In this document: in pieces, positions 26,211-35,784 of the stretch
Layout of the letters: every line of letters starts with the position of its first letter
Numbering within the stretch: position 1 is the stretch's first letter
From: Alloprevotella sp. Lung230
GTDB lineage: Bacteria > Bacteroidota > Bacteroidia > Bacteroidales > Bacteroidaceae
Length of the DNA stretch: 64,000 nucleotides
Direction: 5' to 3'
Assembly (NCBI RefSeq): GCF_014385435.1
Contig: NZ_JACSUD010000001.1
Coordinates: 310,001 to 374,000 of the forward strand
Notes under the pieces: model-generated
The model's input: only the letters and a program-made list of their open reading frames with translations
What the model was told of the DNA's origin: nothing
The model's database searches: none
Position numbers and translations under genes: made by a program

Positions 26211-29200
26211 TTAGAGATTGATCGTCACACCCAGATTGAAGCTACGACTTTGGGGAAGAAGTCCGGCATCGATGCCTTGATAAAGCACGCCGTTGCCGGC
26301 CGATACTTCGGGGTCACTGCCAAGATACTTCGTAACGGTAAACACGTTGTTGGCTTCTCCCCAAACGGCAAGTCCTTGCAACCAGGAGAGGGTGATGGGC
26401 ATCTCATAGGTGAGACGCACCTTCTTGAGCTTAAGGAACGAACCGTCTTCAATCCAACGATCGGAGAAACGCTCGTTATTAACCCAATGGTCGGAGTCAG
26501 CCGACATGGCACGCGGCACACTGGTTTGCTGACCTTCGTAACGCCAACGATTGACCACTGCCGTGGTTTGGTTCCAAATGTTGTTGGCGCTCTCCAACTG
26601 CATACGCTGATAGTTGAAGACATCGTTGCCCAGCGAATACTTGAAGTTGAGGTCGAGGGTGAGGCGCTTCCAAGAAAGAGAGGTGTAGAAGTTGCCGTAG
26701 AGGTCGGGGTTGGGATCGCCAATCACCACACGGTCGGCTTCGTTAATCCAGCCATCTCCATTTTGGTCGACAAAATGAACATCACCTGCGCGGAAGTCGC
26801 GTGAAGGCTTGGAAGCCAATCCCGTAGGATATTTCAGACCTGCGGCCTTTGCTTCTTCGGTAGTGGCGAAAACACCTTTGGTCTTGTAGCCATAGAAGAC
26901 ACCAGCAGCATGTCCGACAGCGGTGAGGATATTGTCCTTACCATAAATTGAGTTGGTGTGGCCATAGACCACTTGTTTGCTCGATTCCACCTTACGTCCG
27001 GCAGCGTCCAAAGCCCAGCTTTCAAGCTGATTGTTGGCAGTATTGGGCAGGGCGGTAATCTTGTTCTTGTAGTGCGCCATCGAAGCCCCTACCTGCCATT
27101 TCCAGTCCTTGGTGTTGAGAAGAATGGCATTGAGGCTGACGTTCACACCATTGTTGGTGAGTTCGCCTTCGTTCGACCACATCTGCGACAAGCCCGTGAT
27201 GTCACTCACCGTGCGACGTGTCAGCAGATTGGTGGTACGTGCGTTAAAGTATTCGATGCCGAGTGTCAAACGATTGCGGAGCAGATTGAGTTCCATACCC
27301 ACATTGAAACGATGGGTGGTCTCCCACTGAATTTTGGGGTTCTGGATGTTGCTCAACACAAGCGAGGTGGCACGGTCCATGAACTTCACGTTGCGGAAAT
27401 AGGTGCGTACTGCATAGTAATCGACATTGTCGTTACCGCTCATTTCATAACCTGCGGAGAGTTTGGCATAGTCAATCCATGAAACATTGAACCAACGCTC
27501 ATTGCTCATCACCCAAGCGGCCTGCAAGGAGGGGAACAGTCCCCACTTTACACCGGCAATTTTGATGCCTTCTTCGGCTTTCTTACCGAAGCGAGAAGAA
27601 GATTCGGCCGAAGCGATGAGTTTGAGGAAATACCGGTTCTTGAAATTGTAGTCGGCATTGGCATAGTAGCTGAGGTTGACCCAACGGTCATTGATACCCC
27701 CATAATTAATGTACTGCAAGGAGTACTTCACGTTGGGCATCTTGTCGTTGTCGTTGTTGTAGCCCGACACATGGCTGTCGCTATACGTATAGGACGACAT
27801 GCGGAAGCCGCCAAACACATCCCACTGATGCTTGCCATAGTTGCGCGACCAGTCGATGCGGAAGTCATTGAACAAGGTGGTTTCCTTGCCAAACTGCGAA
27901 CTGATGACGCTTTGTACCAAACCCAGCCCCTGTACTTCTTTCAGAGGCGTACCGCTCTTGGGCATGAAGTACTTCTCATTGCTACGGTTGAGCAGGTAAG
28001 CAAAGCGGTTGCTGATGGTCCAGTAAGAATTGATTTGGTAGCGGGGATTGACATTGAGCTGGAACTGTGTCTGCTCTTGGTAGTTTTTGTTCTCGCCTTC
28101 GCCATTGGCCAAAATCCAATAGGGATTGGCCAAACCTTCAAATCCGAACTGCTGGGCAAAGAGGAAAGGGTTGTTGGCAGCGGTATAGTTCAGACCTGCC
28201 AAAATTTTGTCGGTATGCTCCAAACCGAGACGGTTGTTGCCCATATAGCGAACATAGTAGGCATAGGGGTCAACAAACGGAGCTTGAATCAGGCCGAGGA
28301 CATTGGGAGAAGAGATATTCTTAGTGGCATAGCTTTCTGCCCAACCATTGTCGCGCAGGTTGTAGGCGTTGCGCACATAACCCATATCCAGACCGGCGGT
28401 GAATCCTTCAAAAAGTTTCACATCGGCATTGAAGCGGATGTTGAGGCGGTTGAAGTCATTGTTTTTGGCGGTTGCTTCACCTTGAGTGTAACCCAAAGAA
28501 AGGTTGTACATCGCCACCTCGTCACCTCCTTGCACACCCACTCGATAGTTTTGCGAGAAGGCCGTGTGGTAAAGGTTTTTCTGCCAATCGGTATCGTTAT
28601 GGTACTGCTTGTAGAAAAGGTAGTTTTTGTCCTCGTTGAGGAAAGGAATGGTCATCGAAGAGGCCAACAAGTCGGCATCCTTTGTTGTGCCCAAGAACTC
28701 GGTCAGATAGTTGCGATATTGATTGGCATTCATCATCGAAAGCTTCGTGGGAATCTGCTCTACCCCACTGTAAGCCCGGATGTTGATGCGCGTTGCCATC
28801 GACTTACCTCGCTTGGTGGTGATGCGCAAAACACCATTGGCACCTTCAGAACCATAGAGGGCGGTACCATTGCGGAGCACCTCTACGGTTTCAATATCTT
28901 CGGTGTCGATCAGATTGAGTACATTGTTGACGAAACCATCGTGAATGGTGGTACGATCATACTGCATGTCCCAAATCACGCCATCGACAACTACCAAGGG
29001 CTGTGCATTGGCATTGAGCGAATTGATACCATTGAGCAACATCATCGCCCCTTGCCCGAGCTGTCCGCCACGATTGATGGTGCGCAGAGAGGCATTGAGT
29101 GTGTTTTCGAGATCTCCCTCAACGGAGATGGCGCTGGATGTTTTGGGGGCTAAAATCCCTTTTTGCAACACTTCTGTGCCATCGGTGTAGAGGGGCTTGA

Positions 29201-29615
29201 ACTTTGCGCTATAGATGAAAGCATCGTTGGTCTTTCCCTCGCGAATGCCCAACTGGATAGAGTTGTAGTCTTCGGTCGAGAGATAGAGCGCCGTCACATG
29301 TTCGGGGACAGAGATATGATAGACGCCTTGCTCATCGGTCATGGCCGTATAGTAGCGATTGTTGAGCGCTTGCACACGTACCCCAGAAAGAGGCTTGCGC
29401 GTTGCGGCATCATAGACCACTCCCGAGACCTCTTTCATCTGGTAAACGGGAAGTTTCGCCTTTGCGGTGGTAGCCTTTCCAGGTTTGTTTACACTGGTAG
29501 AGTCGGCAGGCTCTTGAGCATACGCTCCCGGCGCACAAACACCGGACAGCATCATCAAGCTCACACCACATCGGAGGGCTGCAGACATCATATTGTTATG
29601 ATTGTCGATATTCAT
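26211..29615 (-). CDS. SusC/RagA-like TonB-dependent transporter (pair 1)
   Basis: The 1,134-residue outer-membrane transporter works with the SusD protein downstream. After the N-terminal export signal (to about residue 33, ending GAYAQ) comes a carboxypeptidase-regulatory domain (YQMKEVSGVVYDAATRKPLS, VRVQALNNRYYTAMTDEQGV), a plug (PLVVVDGVIWDMQYDRTTIH; ETVEVLRNGTALYGSEGANG; VLRITTKRG) and a barrel ending SRSFNLGVTINL. The SusC hallmark VVDG is present. The signal is unusual: it opens MNIDNHNNMMSAALRCGVSL, with a slightly longer polar start than normal; a downstream Met (residue 9) could be the true start. Substrate unknown. It is preceded by the FAS1 gene at 29643. Confidence 0.9.
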   Translation of the reverse strand: MNIDNHNNMMSAALRCGVSLMMLSGVCAPGAYAQEPADSTSVNKPGKATTAKAKLPVYQMKEVSGVVYDAATRKPLSGVRVQALNNRYYTAMTDEQGVYHISVPEHVTALYLSTEDYNSIQLGIREGKTNDAFIYSAKFKPLYTDGTEVLQKGILAPKTSSAISVEGDLENTLNASLRTINRGGQLGQGAMMLLNGINSLNANAQPLVVVDGVIWDMQYDRTTIHDGFVNNVLNLIDTEDIETVEVLRNGTALYGSEGANGVLRITTKRGKSMATRINIRAYSGVEQIPTKLSMMNANQYRNYLTEFLGTTKDADLLASSMTIPFLNEDKNYLFYKQYHNDTDWQKNLYHTAFSQNYRVGVQGGDEVAMYNLSLGYTQGEATAKNNDFNRLNIRFNADVKLFEGFTAGLDMGYVRNAYNLRDNGWAESYATKNISSPNVLGLIQAPFVDPYAYYVRYMGNNRLGLEHTDKILAGLNYTAANNPFLFAQQFGFEGLANPYWILANGEGENKNYQEQTQFQLNVNPRYQINSYWTISNRFAYLLNRSNEKYFMPKSGTPLKEVQGLGLVQSVISSQFGKETTLFNDFRIDWSRNYGKHQWDVFGGFRMSSYTYSDSHVSGYNNDNDKMPNVKYSLQYINYGGINDRWVNLSYYANADYNFKNRYFLKLIASAESSSRFGKKAEEGIKIAGVKWGLFPSLQAAWVMSNERWFNVSWIDYAKLSAGYEMSGNDNVDYYAVRTYFRNVKFMDRATSLVLSNIQNPKIQWETTHRFNVGMELNLLRNRLTLGIEYFNARTTNLLTRRTVSDITGLSQMWSNEGELTNNGVNVSLNAILLNTKDWKWQVGASMAHYKNKITALPNTANNQLESWALDAAGRKVESSKQVVYGHTNSIYGKDNILTAVGHAAGVFYGYKTKGVFATTEEAKAAGLKYPTGLASKPSRDFRAGDVHFVDQNGDGWINEADRVVIGDPNPDLYGNFYTSLSWKRLTLDLNFKYSLGNDVFNYQRMQLESANNIWNQTTAVVNRWRYEGQQTSVPRAMSADSDHWVNNERFSDRWIEDGSFLKLKKVRLTYEMPITLSWLQGLAVWGEANNVFTVTKYLGSDPEVSAGNGVLYQGIDAGLLPQSRSFNLGVTINL

Positions 29616-29642
29616 AATCTAAGATTATTTTTGATTGGGGAG

Positions 29643-31583
29643 TTATTTGCCACGATAGGGCTCTACGATGATTTTTACGATATTCAGAGCCTTGCACTTG
29701 ATGTCGCCACGTCCTTTTTTAGGAAGGGTAAAACGCAAACGCGGGAAGCTCACCTTTTCTTTGCCCAAACCCACATAGCATTTGGGGAAGACATAGTTTT
29801 TCCAAAGCACGATTTCATTCACTTTGTCTTGTGAGAACTGACCAGCGCCTTGGTCGATGGTCACCGTATGAGCTTTGTCGACTACATCATTGTCGTCCAC
29901 AATTTGTGCGGTAAACTTCACCACCTCTTCCGGATCTCCTTCGGTGAAGTGGTCCAAGCTGATCTTGGTGGGTACCATAATTGCCTTGATGGTATAGCCT
30001 GTACTATACACTGGATTCAAACGGAAGTCAAGCACCATATCGGATTTTTCCGAAGCCATCTCATAGCGTTGGAAAACTTTTCCTTCAACCTCTCCTTCTA
30101 CACCGACATACACCGGCTTTTGCGTGAGCGGATCAAGAACGGGGGTACCGTCTTCGGCCAATTTCGGACGATAGCGGTTGTAGTTGTCCTCGGTCAAATT
30201 GATGGTCGAACCCACACGCACAACGGCATTGTTGGAAGTGGGGCTGGCGGTATAATAGGTAGGACTTGTGGAGGGTTGGAAACGGAAACTGCTCACAAAG
30301 CTGTAAGCGGGGTCGAATGTAAAGTGCTCCAGATTGAAGATATAACCATTAGAGGCACGATAAGGCTTCAAGTCTTTCAGAGCGGGGTTGGGAGTGGTGT
30401 TCAAAGCTGCACCAGGGGCTACTCCGGCATTGTAGAAAATCGTTCCCGTTGTAGAGATGAGTGAATCGGCGTGGATGGCGTAATGGATAAGAGCAGCGGA
30501 GTCATTCAAGTCTACATTTTGGAAATGGCGAGGTGCAAAGAACAAATTGAAGACGATATTTTCACGCACATTACGATCGGCGAGAGAGTCGGCCAAAGTA
30601 CGTGAGGCGTCTTGACTTGACTTCTTATCTAAACGATACTGACGCGCATTACCCTTGTTGTTATTGAACGAAGTGCCGTTCCAATCGTAGCTGTAGGCTG
30701 CACCATACTTGAAGAGTTCTCCTACCTTTTCCAATCCTTCTTTCCATGCTGTGTTGTTGGGAATGAGGGCGATATAAGTAGAGTCTTCATTGGCGATTTG
30801 AGCACCAGTATGGTCGAGCAAATCATTGGTGTAGGTGTAGACCGAATCGATGTAAACCATCTTTCCATGCTCATTCATAGCACCCGGCACCGATCTTTCA
30901 TCGGAAAACTTGACGTGATCAACAGATGGATCTTTGATGTAGGCATTGAGCGAAGAAATGTCCTTGTTGGCCGACAAGTAGTCGTAGATATTGTAGGAGA
31001 AAGGAGAAACCCCGTTGAGAATGTGCAACTGCCCATTGCTGGCTGCCACGTCGTCGCCCTTCATCGCTACACCATTGAAAGTCTTTGCCGTTGCCGTAGC
31101 ACGCTTATTGTTGAGCAAACGTACGGTTTGTTCGCCGGCTGCACCTTCGTGATTGAATCGCGCAATGTGATTGGCAACGAGTTGCTGCCAAACATAGTAT
31201 TGAATTTCACGACCTTTCTTACGATCAGCTTCTGAGGCAGAGGACAAATAAGTAGCTGCGACATCGAGCGTATCGTTCCAAGCCTTAGGATTAAAGGTGC
31301 CATTCAGCGGAGCCCACATCGTGAAACTTTGATTTTGAGCCAAGAGTTCGGCGGCCGTCAATGTGGCTGTACGATCGTCCTTGGATTTCATCACTTTTGT
31401 GCGTTTCAGCAAAGCAGCAAAATCTGTGAGTTGCGGATTGCTTTCTACACTCTCCCAAAGCGTCTTGTCACCGGCACCCCAACGCTTTACATCGAAATGG
31501 TCGTCAGCACAAGCACTGAAGAGCACAAGAGCACCAATGGCCCAAGCGCCACGTTGCATCCATTTATTGAAAGTTGTCTTCAT
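29643..31583 (-). CDS. Fasciclin-domain surface lipoprotein C
   Basis: The 646-residue lipoprotein has a signal with the lipobox FSAC followed by ADDHFD; acidic residues after the cysteine are the Bacteroidota surface-export signal. Two regions resemble FAS1 domains: LWESVESNPQLTDFAALLKR with QSFTMWAPLNGTFNPKAWND and NGQLHILNGVSPFSYNIYDY; the second has ALIPNNTAWKEGLEKVGEL. FAS1 domains mediate adhesion or ligand binding in secreted proteins. The C-terminal 200 residues form a beta-rich module of unknown type. It lies between the other FAS1 gene and susC pair 1, so it probably forms part of the same surface complex. Confidence 0.82.
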   Translation of the reverse strand: MKTTFNKWMQRGAWAIGALVLFSACADDHFDVKRWGAGDKTLWESVESNPQLTDFAALLKRTKVMKSKDDRTATLTAAELLAQNQSFTMWAPLNGTFNPKAWNDTLDVAATYLSSASEADRKKGREIQYYVWQQLVANHIARFNHEGAAGEQTVRLLNNKRATATAKTFNGVAMKGDDVAASNGQLHILNGVSPFSYNIYDYLSANKDISSLNAYIKDPSVDHVKFSDERSVPGAMNEHGKMVYIDSVYTYTNDLLDHTGAQIANEDSTYIALIPNNTAWKEGLEKVGELFKYGAAYSYDWNGTSFNNNKGNARQYRLDKKSSQDASRTLADSLADRNVRENIVFNLFFAPRHFQNVDLNDSAALIHYAIHADSLISTTGTIFYNAGVAPGAALNTTPNPALKDLKPYRASNGYIFNLEHFTFDPAYSFVSSFRFQPSTSPTYYTASPTSNNAVVRVGSTINLTEDNYNRYRPKLAEDGTPVLDPLTQKPVYVGVEGEVEGKVFQRYEMASEKSDMVLDFRLNPVYSTGYTIKAIMVPTKISLDHFTEGDPEEVVKFTAQIVDDNDVVDKAHTVTIDQGAGQFSQDKVNEIVLWKNYVFPKCYVGLGKEKVSFPRLRFTLPKKGRGDIKCKALNIVKIIVEPYRGK

Positions 31584-31665
31584 AATAAGGAATTATCGAG
31601 AATTGAAAAGTTCTCTCTGTTCTCACTGCCTCTCCATGTTGAGAAGCAACGAGAAATAGAGTTTT

Positions 31666-33816
31666 TTACCATTGGTCTTCCGGTTCTGTACCGTTGAAAA
31701 CGCTCTTGGGAACCAGTTCGAAATAGTCAGAGAAGAACTGCGAGTCGCTCTTGTCCAAAGCAGACTTGAAGCGCATATAATAAGTCTTTCCGGGCTCCAT
31801 GTACTTGGTCGTAACAATGCGACGAATACAAGCGTAGGGACCGATAAGATAGTTGCGACAATCGGTATCGCCCTTACCATCACAGGCCGTAAAAATGCGG
31901 GGGCACTTCATATAGCCGTGGTTACGCATATTCTTATCATTCTCAGAATTGATGGAAGCGTCTTTTCCATCTGCAAACCAACCAATGTTATCATTGTCGG
32001 ACTGAGGTTGACGCATATCCAAGGGAAGACCTTCGGGAAGAAGGTTGCGTGGATTTTCACCGAAATAGATCTGACACATACCACGCAGCGAGTTGTTACT
32101 CATACCCATTCGGATTTCATAAACATCAGCACGAGGCACCGGCGGAAGGCGAAGCACAAAGTCATAGACACCGGCCACCATAAATTCATCGCCCTGATAA
32201 TCGCGCCATCCGGTACCGCCGTAGTGTGCGGCATGGAGATAGAGCAAACGAGTGTCTTCGCTCTCGTTGAGGATATTTTCGAAATATCCGGTAGTGCCAT
32301 CGGCACGGGGTGAGTTGAGCTTCGGGAAATAAGTGTACTTGCGCTCGGTGCGACAGCCGTAAGAGAGCAATTCAGGAAGCATCGTAGACAGGTCGAAACG
32401 GATACGTTCGTTACCCAAAGCGTTCCTGGCAGTTTCGTCTAAGATGAGAATTTTGTCGATAGGATAGAAGTATCCGTTCTTCGCATTATTGTCATAGGTC
32501 TTTCCATTCAACACATTGGTGGGAAGTACCTTGACACCACGTTGCACAACACCTGTCTGCTTATAATTATCTGCTACATTGTAGGTGCAGACTCGATTGA
32601 GGTAAAGACCGCGATCAGCTGCATCTTGGGTAACCTTAATCAAACTACGCGTTTTGTCGCTACCCACAGTTACGAAATAGTCCCAAACATCAATACTATA
32701 GGTTGTGTGTTGGGGATTTTTCATATCACCATATTTGTAGCCCCATTCGTTGAAGTGTTGTACAAACTGGTTGTGCGCCAACTTTCCTTTGAGGAAGTGA
32801 TAGGCAACAAAGCGGTTGATGGCATTATCTTCGTTCTTCAAATCGCCTTGTGCTTTTGTACCATAAGCGGCTTCACACATCGCAGTCAGAGCAGAAACAA
32901 TGGCAGCGGTGTTGGTGACGGTTTTCGTCGCGGCATCATACACAGGGGCAGGAATACCGGCAGCTTGAAACACATCGTCTGTTTCCACAAAACCCGTATA
33001 GCACAAATAGCGGTGTTGAGCAATATTGAAAGGGGAAACCTGTGCCAAATTCCAAACCTGCTCCCTCTCCTCATTTTCATATTGGAGATCGTAGTGCATG
33101 CCCGAAAGCTTATTTGACCAACCGGTAGCATCCAAGAGGGCTCCCATAATCCGCATATTTTCGGTTTCTTTGATCAAGTCGGGCACCTGCTGATTGGAAG
33201 GAGCAATCACAGATTCCATGACATGAAGCAACCCATTGCTCAGCTTCACGTCCGTTTTCAGCACTTTGTTCTTTCCATTGATTAGGAAATAGGTGCCGCC
33301 GGTAGAGGAATTATCTGTTTTTTCCTCACACGTAATCGAACGGTCGCTCAAGTCACTTTTAGAGAAAGCACCGCCAGCGGTGGGAAAATCGGGGCTTTCA
33401 AAAGCCGATTCGTTACCATTGTCGATAATACAACTATAGGCTATGAGTTTCTTTTGCTCCTCATTGAGGTCTTGCACATCTTTTCCTGCTCCCAAAAGCG
33501 ATGTCACATATTTGTTTACCGCTGCATTGGTGGGAATAAACACGGTGTAGTTACCACGGGCAGACAGCACAGAGGAAAGGACAGAAGCCTCTTTTTTGCT
33601 TCCCAAACGCACATTGTCGAAGATATACTTAATCTTCGAATATTGAGCCGTGTCAGCACTCAAAAAGTCAAGAATGGTCTGTTCCTTTGCAATGGCAAAG
33701 TTGCCTTCATTGATGGATTCACTACAGCTTTGCGTTCCAAGAAGCAAGCCACAAGTGAAAGTCAGTGCCAAACTGCTCGCGAGCAGTGTCTTTATGGAGA
33801 TACGAATTCTGTTCAT
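31666..33816 (-). CDS. Fasciclin-domain surface lipoprotein B
   Basis: The 716-residue protein has a signal peptide ending GTQSC, a likely lipidation site, then SESINEGNFAIAKEQTILDF. A FAS1 domain is recognisable from TVFIPTNAAVNKYVTSLLGA and NGLLHVMESVIAPSNQQVPD, with a second, more diverged one after residue about 200 (ETENMRIMGALLDATGWSNK). The C-terminal half is beta-rich, with GTGWRDYQGDEFMVAGVYDF and YEIRMGMSNNSLRGMCQIYF, perhaps a carbohydrate-binding-like fold; I cannot name it. It is followed after 82 bases by FAS1 protein C and preceded, 11 bases upstream, by SusD pair 2. Function within the operon is unknown. Confidence 0.8.
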   Translation of the reverse strand: MNRIRISIKTLLASSLALTFTCGLLLGTQSCSESINEGNFAIAKEQTILDFLSADTAQYSKIKYIFDNVRLGSKKEASVLSSVLSARGNYTVFIPTNAAVNKYVTSLLGAGKDVQDLNEEQKKLIAYSCIIDNGNESAFESPDFPTAGGAFSKSDLSDRSITCEEKTDNSSTGGTYFLINGKNKVLKTDVKLSNGLLHVMESVIAPSNQQVPDLIKETENMRIMGALLDATGWSNKLSGMHYDLQYENEEREQVWNLAQVSPFNIAQHRYLCYTGFVETDDVFQAAGIPAPVYDAATKTVTNTAAIVSALTAMCEAAYGTKAQGDLKNEDNAINRFVAYHFLKGKLAHNQFVQHFNEWGYKYGDMKNPQHTTYSIDVWDYFVTVGSDKTRSLIKVTQDAADRGLYLNRVCTYNVADNYKQTGVVQRGVKVLPTNVLNGKTYDNNAKNGYFYPIDKILILDETARNALGNERIRFDLSTMLPELLSYGCRTERKYTYFPKLNSPRADGTTGYFENILNESEDTRLLYLHAAHYGGTGWRDYQGDEFMVAGVYDFVLRLPPVPRADVYEIRMGMSNNSLRGMCQIYFGENPRNLLPEGLPLDMRQPQSDNDNIGWFADGKDASINSENDKNMRNHGYMKCPRIFTACDGKGDTDCRNYLIGPYACIRRIVTTKYMEPGKTYYMRFKSALDKSDSQFFSDYFELVPKSVFNGTEPEDQW

Positions 33817-33827
33817 TGCAGTCGTTA

Positions 33828-35717
33828 TTACATTTTAGGCATATATCGTTCCCAAGTGGGATTCTGTACCAGCTTCCCATCACCATTGCCATAGCCTTTA
33901 CCATTGGCTTTCAATTCATCGACATGGATGGGATTATAGAGAGAGATGATGTGACGAAGACGATTGCGAACGCTTGTAGAAGCACCCATCCAGTCAGAAA
34001 GCGTTTCTTTAGTGCTCCCCTTAAATTCGCATTCACGAACAAGGTCAAACCAACGCTTACCCTCTCCAAGGAATTCGCGTTGGCGCTCACAGTAGACCAA
34101 GTAGAGGGCATTTTGGCCGTAAGCACCATATCGTTCCTTAATTATTTTGCTTTTATCGGCATAATCTTTGTCAATCTTATTTTGACGAACACGTACGCAA
34201 TAGAGATCTTCGTTGGTGCTGTTGACGGTGTCGCATTTAGGATTATTGCGATGGAAGAGCTCGTCCGCAGCTCGGAAAGCGACACGCACATCATAATTGG
34301 GATTTTCAAAGGGTTTTGCCTTCAGACGCGCAATGGCTTCTGCCTTAATCATCATAATGTCGGCCAAACGATAAACCTGCCAACTTGCATTACTCGACTT
34401 ACTATTGACGAAGCTAACAGTTCCCCCCTTCAACACGTTAGTTGGGTCGAAGATGAGGGTGCGTGTGTTTACCGACTTGATAATAGGATTAACCGAACTT
34501 TTAGCATCCTGCTCATACAAGCCATAGGACAAAAAGCGGAAATCTGTTCGGCCATAACCCTTCACGGGATCAACCTTTTGGGCGGCATTAAATAATAATG
34601 GGTTTGCCGTCAGCTTACCAGCCTTGAAACCACCGTCAGCATTACCATAGAATAAATCAGGGAAAGTTCCATTGTACGTATTCACACCATCATATTGGAG
34701 TTCAAAGATACTCTCAATAGAGTTTCTTGATCCAAGAACAAAGCTATAAGGTATATCAATCATAGTCAAACCCAAATCTTCATTTGGAATCAATGGGTAA
34801 TACACTTCACGGCGTTTATCTTGCTGAGGTACGGAAGCCAAGTCTAAGCGTTCTTGATAATCTTTCATCATCTTATTAAGAACGACATCTGCATGTTCCA
34901 CCGACTTCACCAAAAGTTGACCGGCCAATGCATTTTCTTCAGCCTCTGTGAGGATAGTTCCGTCTGATTTTCTCACGGGAAATCCTTTGGCTTTAGCATG
35001 GCTCACCAAGCCTGCACGCCACAAATACATATCCGCCAAAAGGGCATGGATGGACTGATTCGTCCAACGTCCTTTATTTTCAATGGAGTTACCATAGTTC
35101 GTAGCTGCATAAGGAAGCACTGCCTCTACACTATTGATGAGAGAATCCAAAATAACAACACCCGCAGTGGCAGAGTCGCGCGCAGCAATCGCTTCGGCAT
35201 CCGTGCTCACTGAATGCTCCACATAAGGAACATTCCGGAAAGCACGCACCAAATAGAAGTAGTAAAGTGCGCGTAACGAAATCATTTCTGCCTTGATAGG
35301 CAGCCAATCGCTTTGGGTAAACGAGGGATCGATATTCTGATCTATCATGCGCTGCCCATTTTCCAAGACTTCATGGCAATAGTTGATACCGGTGTACATA
35401 TCCGCCCAACTAAACATACCATCAGTGGGTCGAAGCACCGCTTCCTGCATGTAGCGGTATTGCGCCTGCTTCATATCATTCACCACAAGATTGTCGGAGC
35501 GGATTTCTCCCCATTCTACAATCTTATTAGTGTTTTTGCTCAGTTGATAGTAGGCAGCAGCACGTACGTTATTGACGTCATTGCTGGTGGTCCAAAAGTA
35601 TTCCTTTGTAATGGAGTCTGTTGGATAGAGCGTCAAGTAATCCTCACACGAGGTGAGTACACCTGTGGCCAATGCAACAGCTGCTACAAGAAACTTATTG
35701 ATTGATTTTCTTTTCAT
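33828..35717 (-). CDS. SusD/RagB-like surface lipoprotein (pair 2)
   Basis: The 629-residue lipoprotein starts MKRKSINKFLVAAVALATGV and has the lipobox LTSCEDYLTLYPTD. Typical SusD features are AAYYQLSKNTNKIVEWGEIR, LRALYYFYLVRAFRNVPYVE and the C-terminal YLVYCERQREFLGEGKRWFD, then PIHVDELKANGKG. The frame is open 7 codons further upstream, but that would put polar residues before the signal, so the ATG at 35717 is chosen. Length is near the upper end of the family. It is the partner of the SusC protein at 35785, which lies 67 bases upstream. Confidence 0.92.
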   Translation of the reverse strand: MKRKSINKFLVAAVALATGVLTSCEDYLTLYPTDSITKEYFWTTSNDVNNVRAAAYYQLSKNTNKIVEWGEIRSDNLVVNDMKQAQYRYMQEAVLRPTDGMFSWADMYTGINYCHEVLENGQRMIDQNIDPSFTQSDWLPIKAEMISLRALYYFYLVRAFRNVPYVEHSVSTDAEAIAARDSATAGVVILDSLINSVEAVLPYAATNYGNSIENKGRWTNQSIHALLADMYLWRAGLVSHAKAKGFPVRKSDGTILTEAEENALAGQLLVKSVEHADVVLNKMMKDYQERLDLASVPQQDKRREVYYPLIPNEDLGLTMIDIPYSFVLGSRNSIESIFELQYDGVNTYNGTFPDLFYGNADGGFKAGKLTANPLLFNAAQKVDPVKGYGRTDFRFLSYGLYEQDAKSSVNPIIKSVNTRTLIFDPTNVLKGGTVSFVNSKSSNASWQVYRLADIMMIKAEAIARLKAKPFENPNYDVRVAFRAADELFHRNNPKCDTVNSTNEDLYCVRVRQNKIDKDYADKSKIIKERYGAYGQNALYLVYCERQREFLGEGKRWFDLVRECEFKGSTKETLSDWMGASTSVRNRLRHIISLYNPIHVDELKANGKGYGNGDGKLVQNPTWERYMPKM

Positions 35718-35784
35718 GGTTTCGAGAATTGTAAGCATGAAGGAACTTTCATATGGATGGCTAAAATCCTTTTATAATAGAGAA

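Noticed and set aside
27771-29153. 460-codon plus-strand ORF over susC (pair 1)
   Set aside because: Antisense shadow of a clear SusC gene; no signal peptide or motif.
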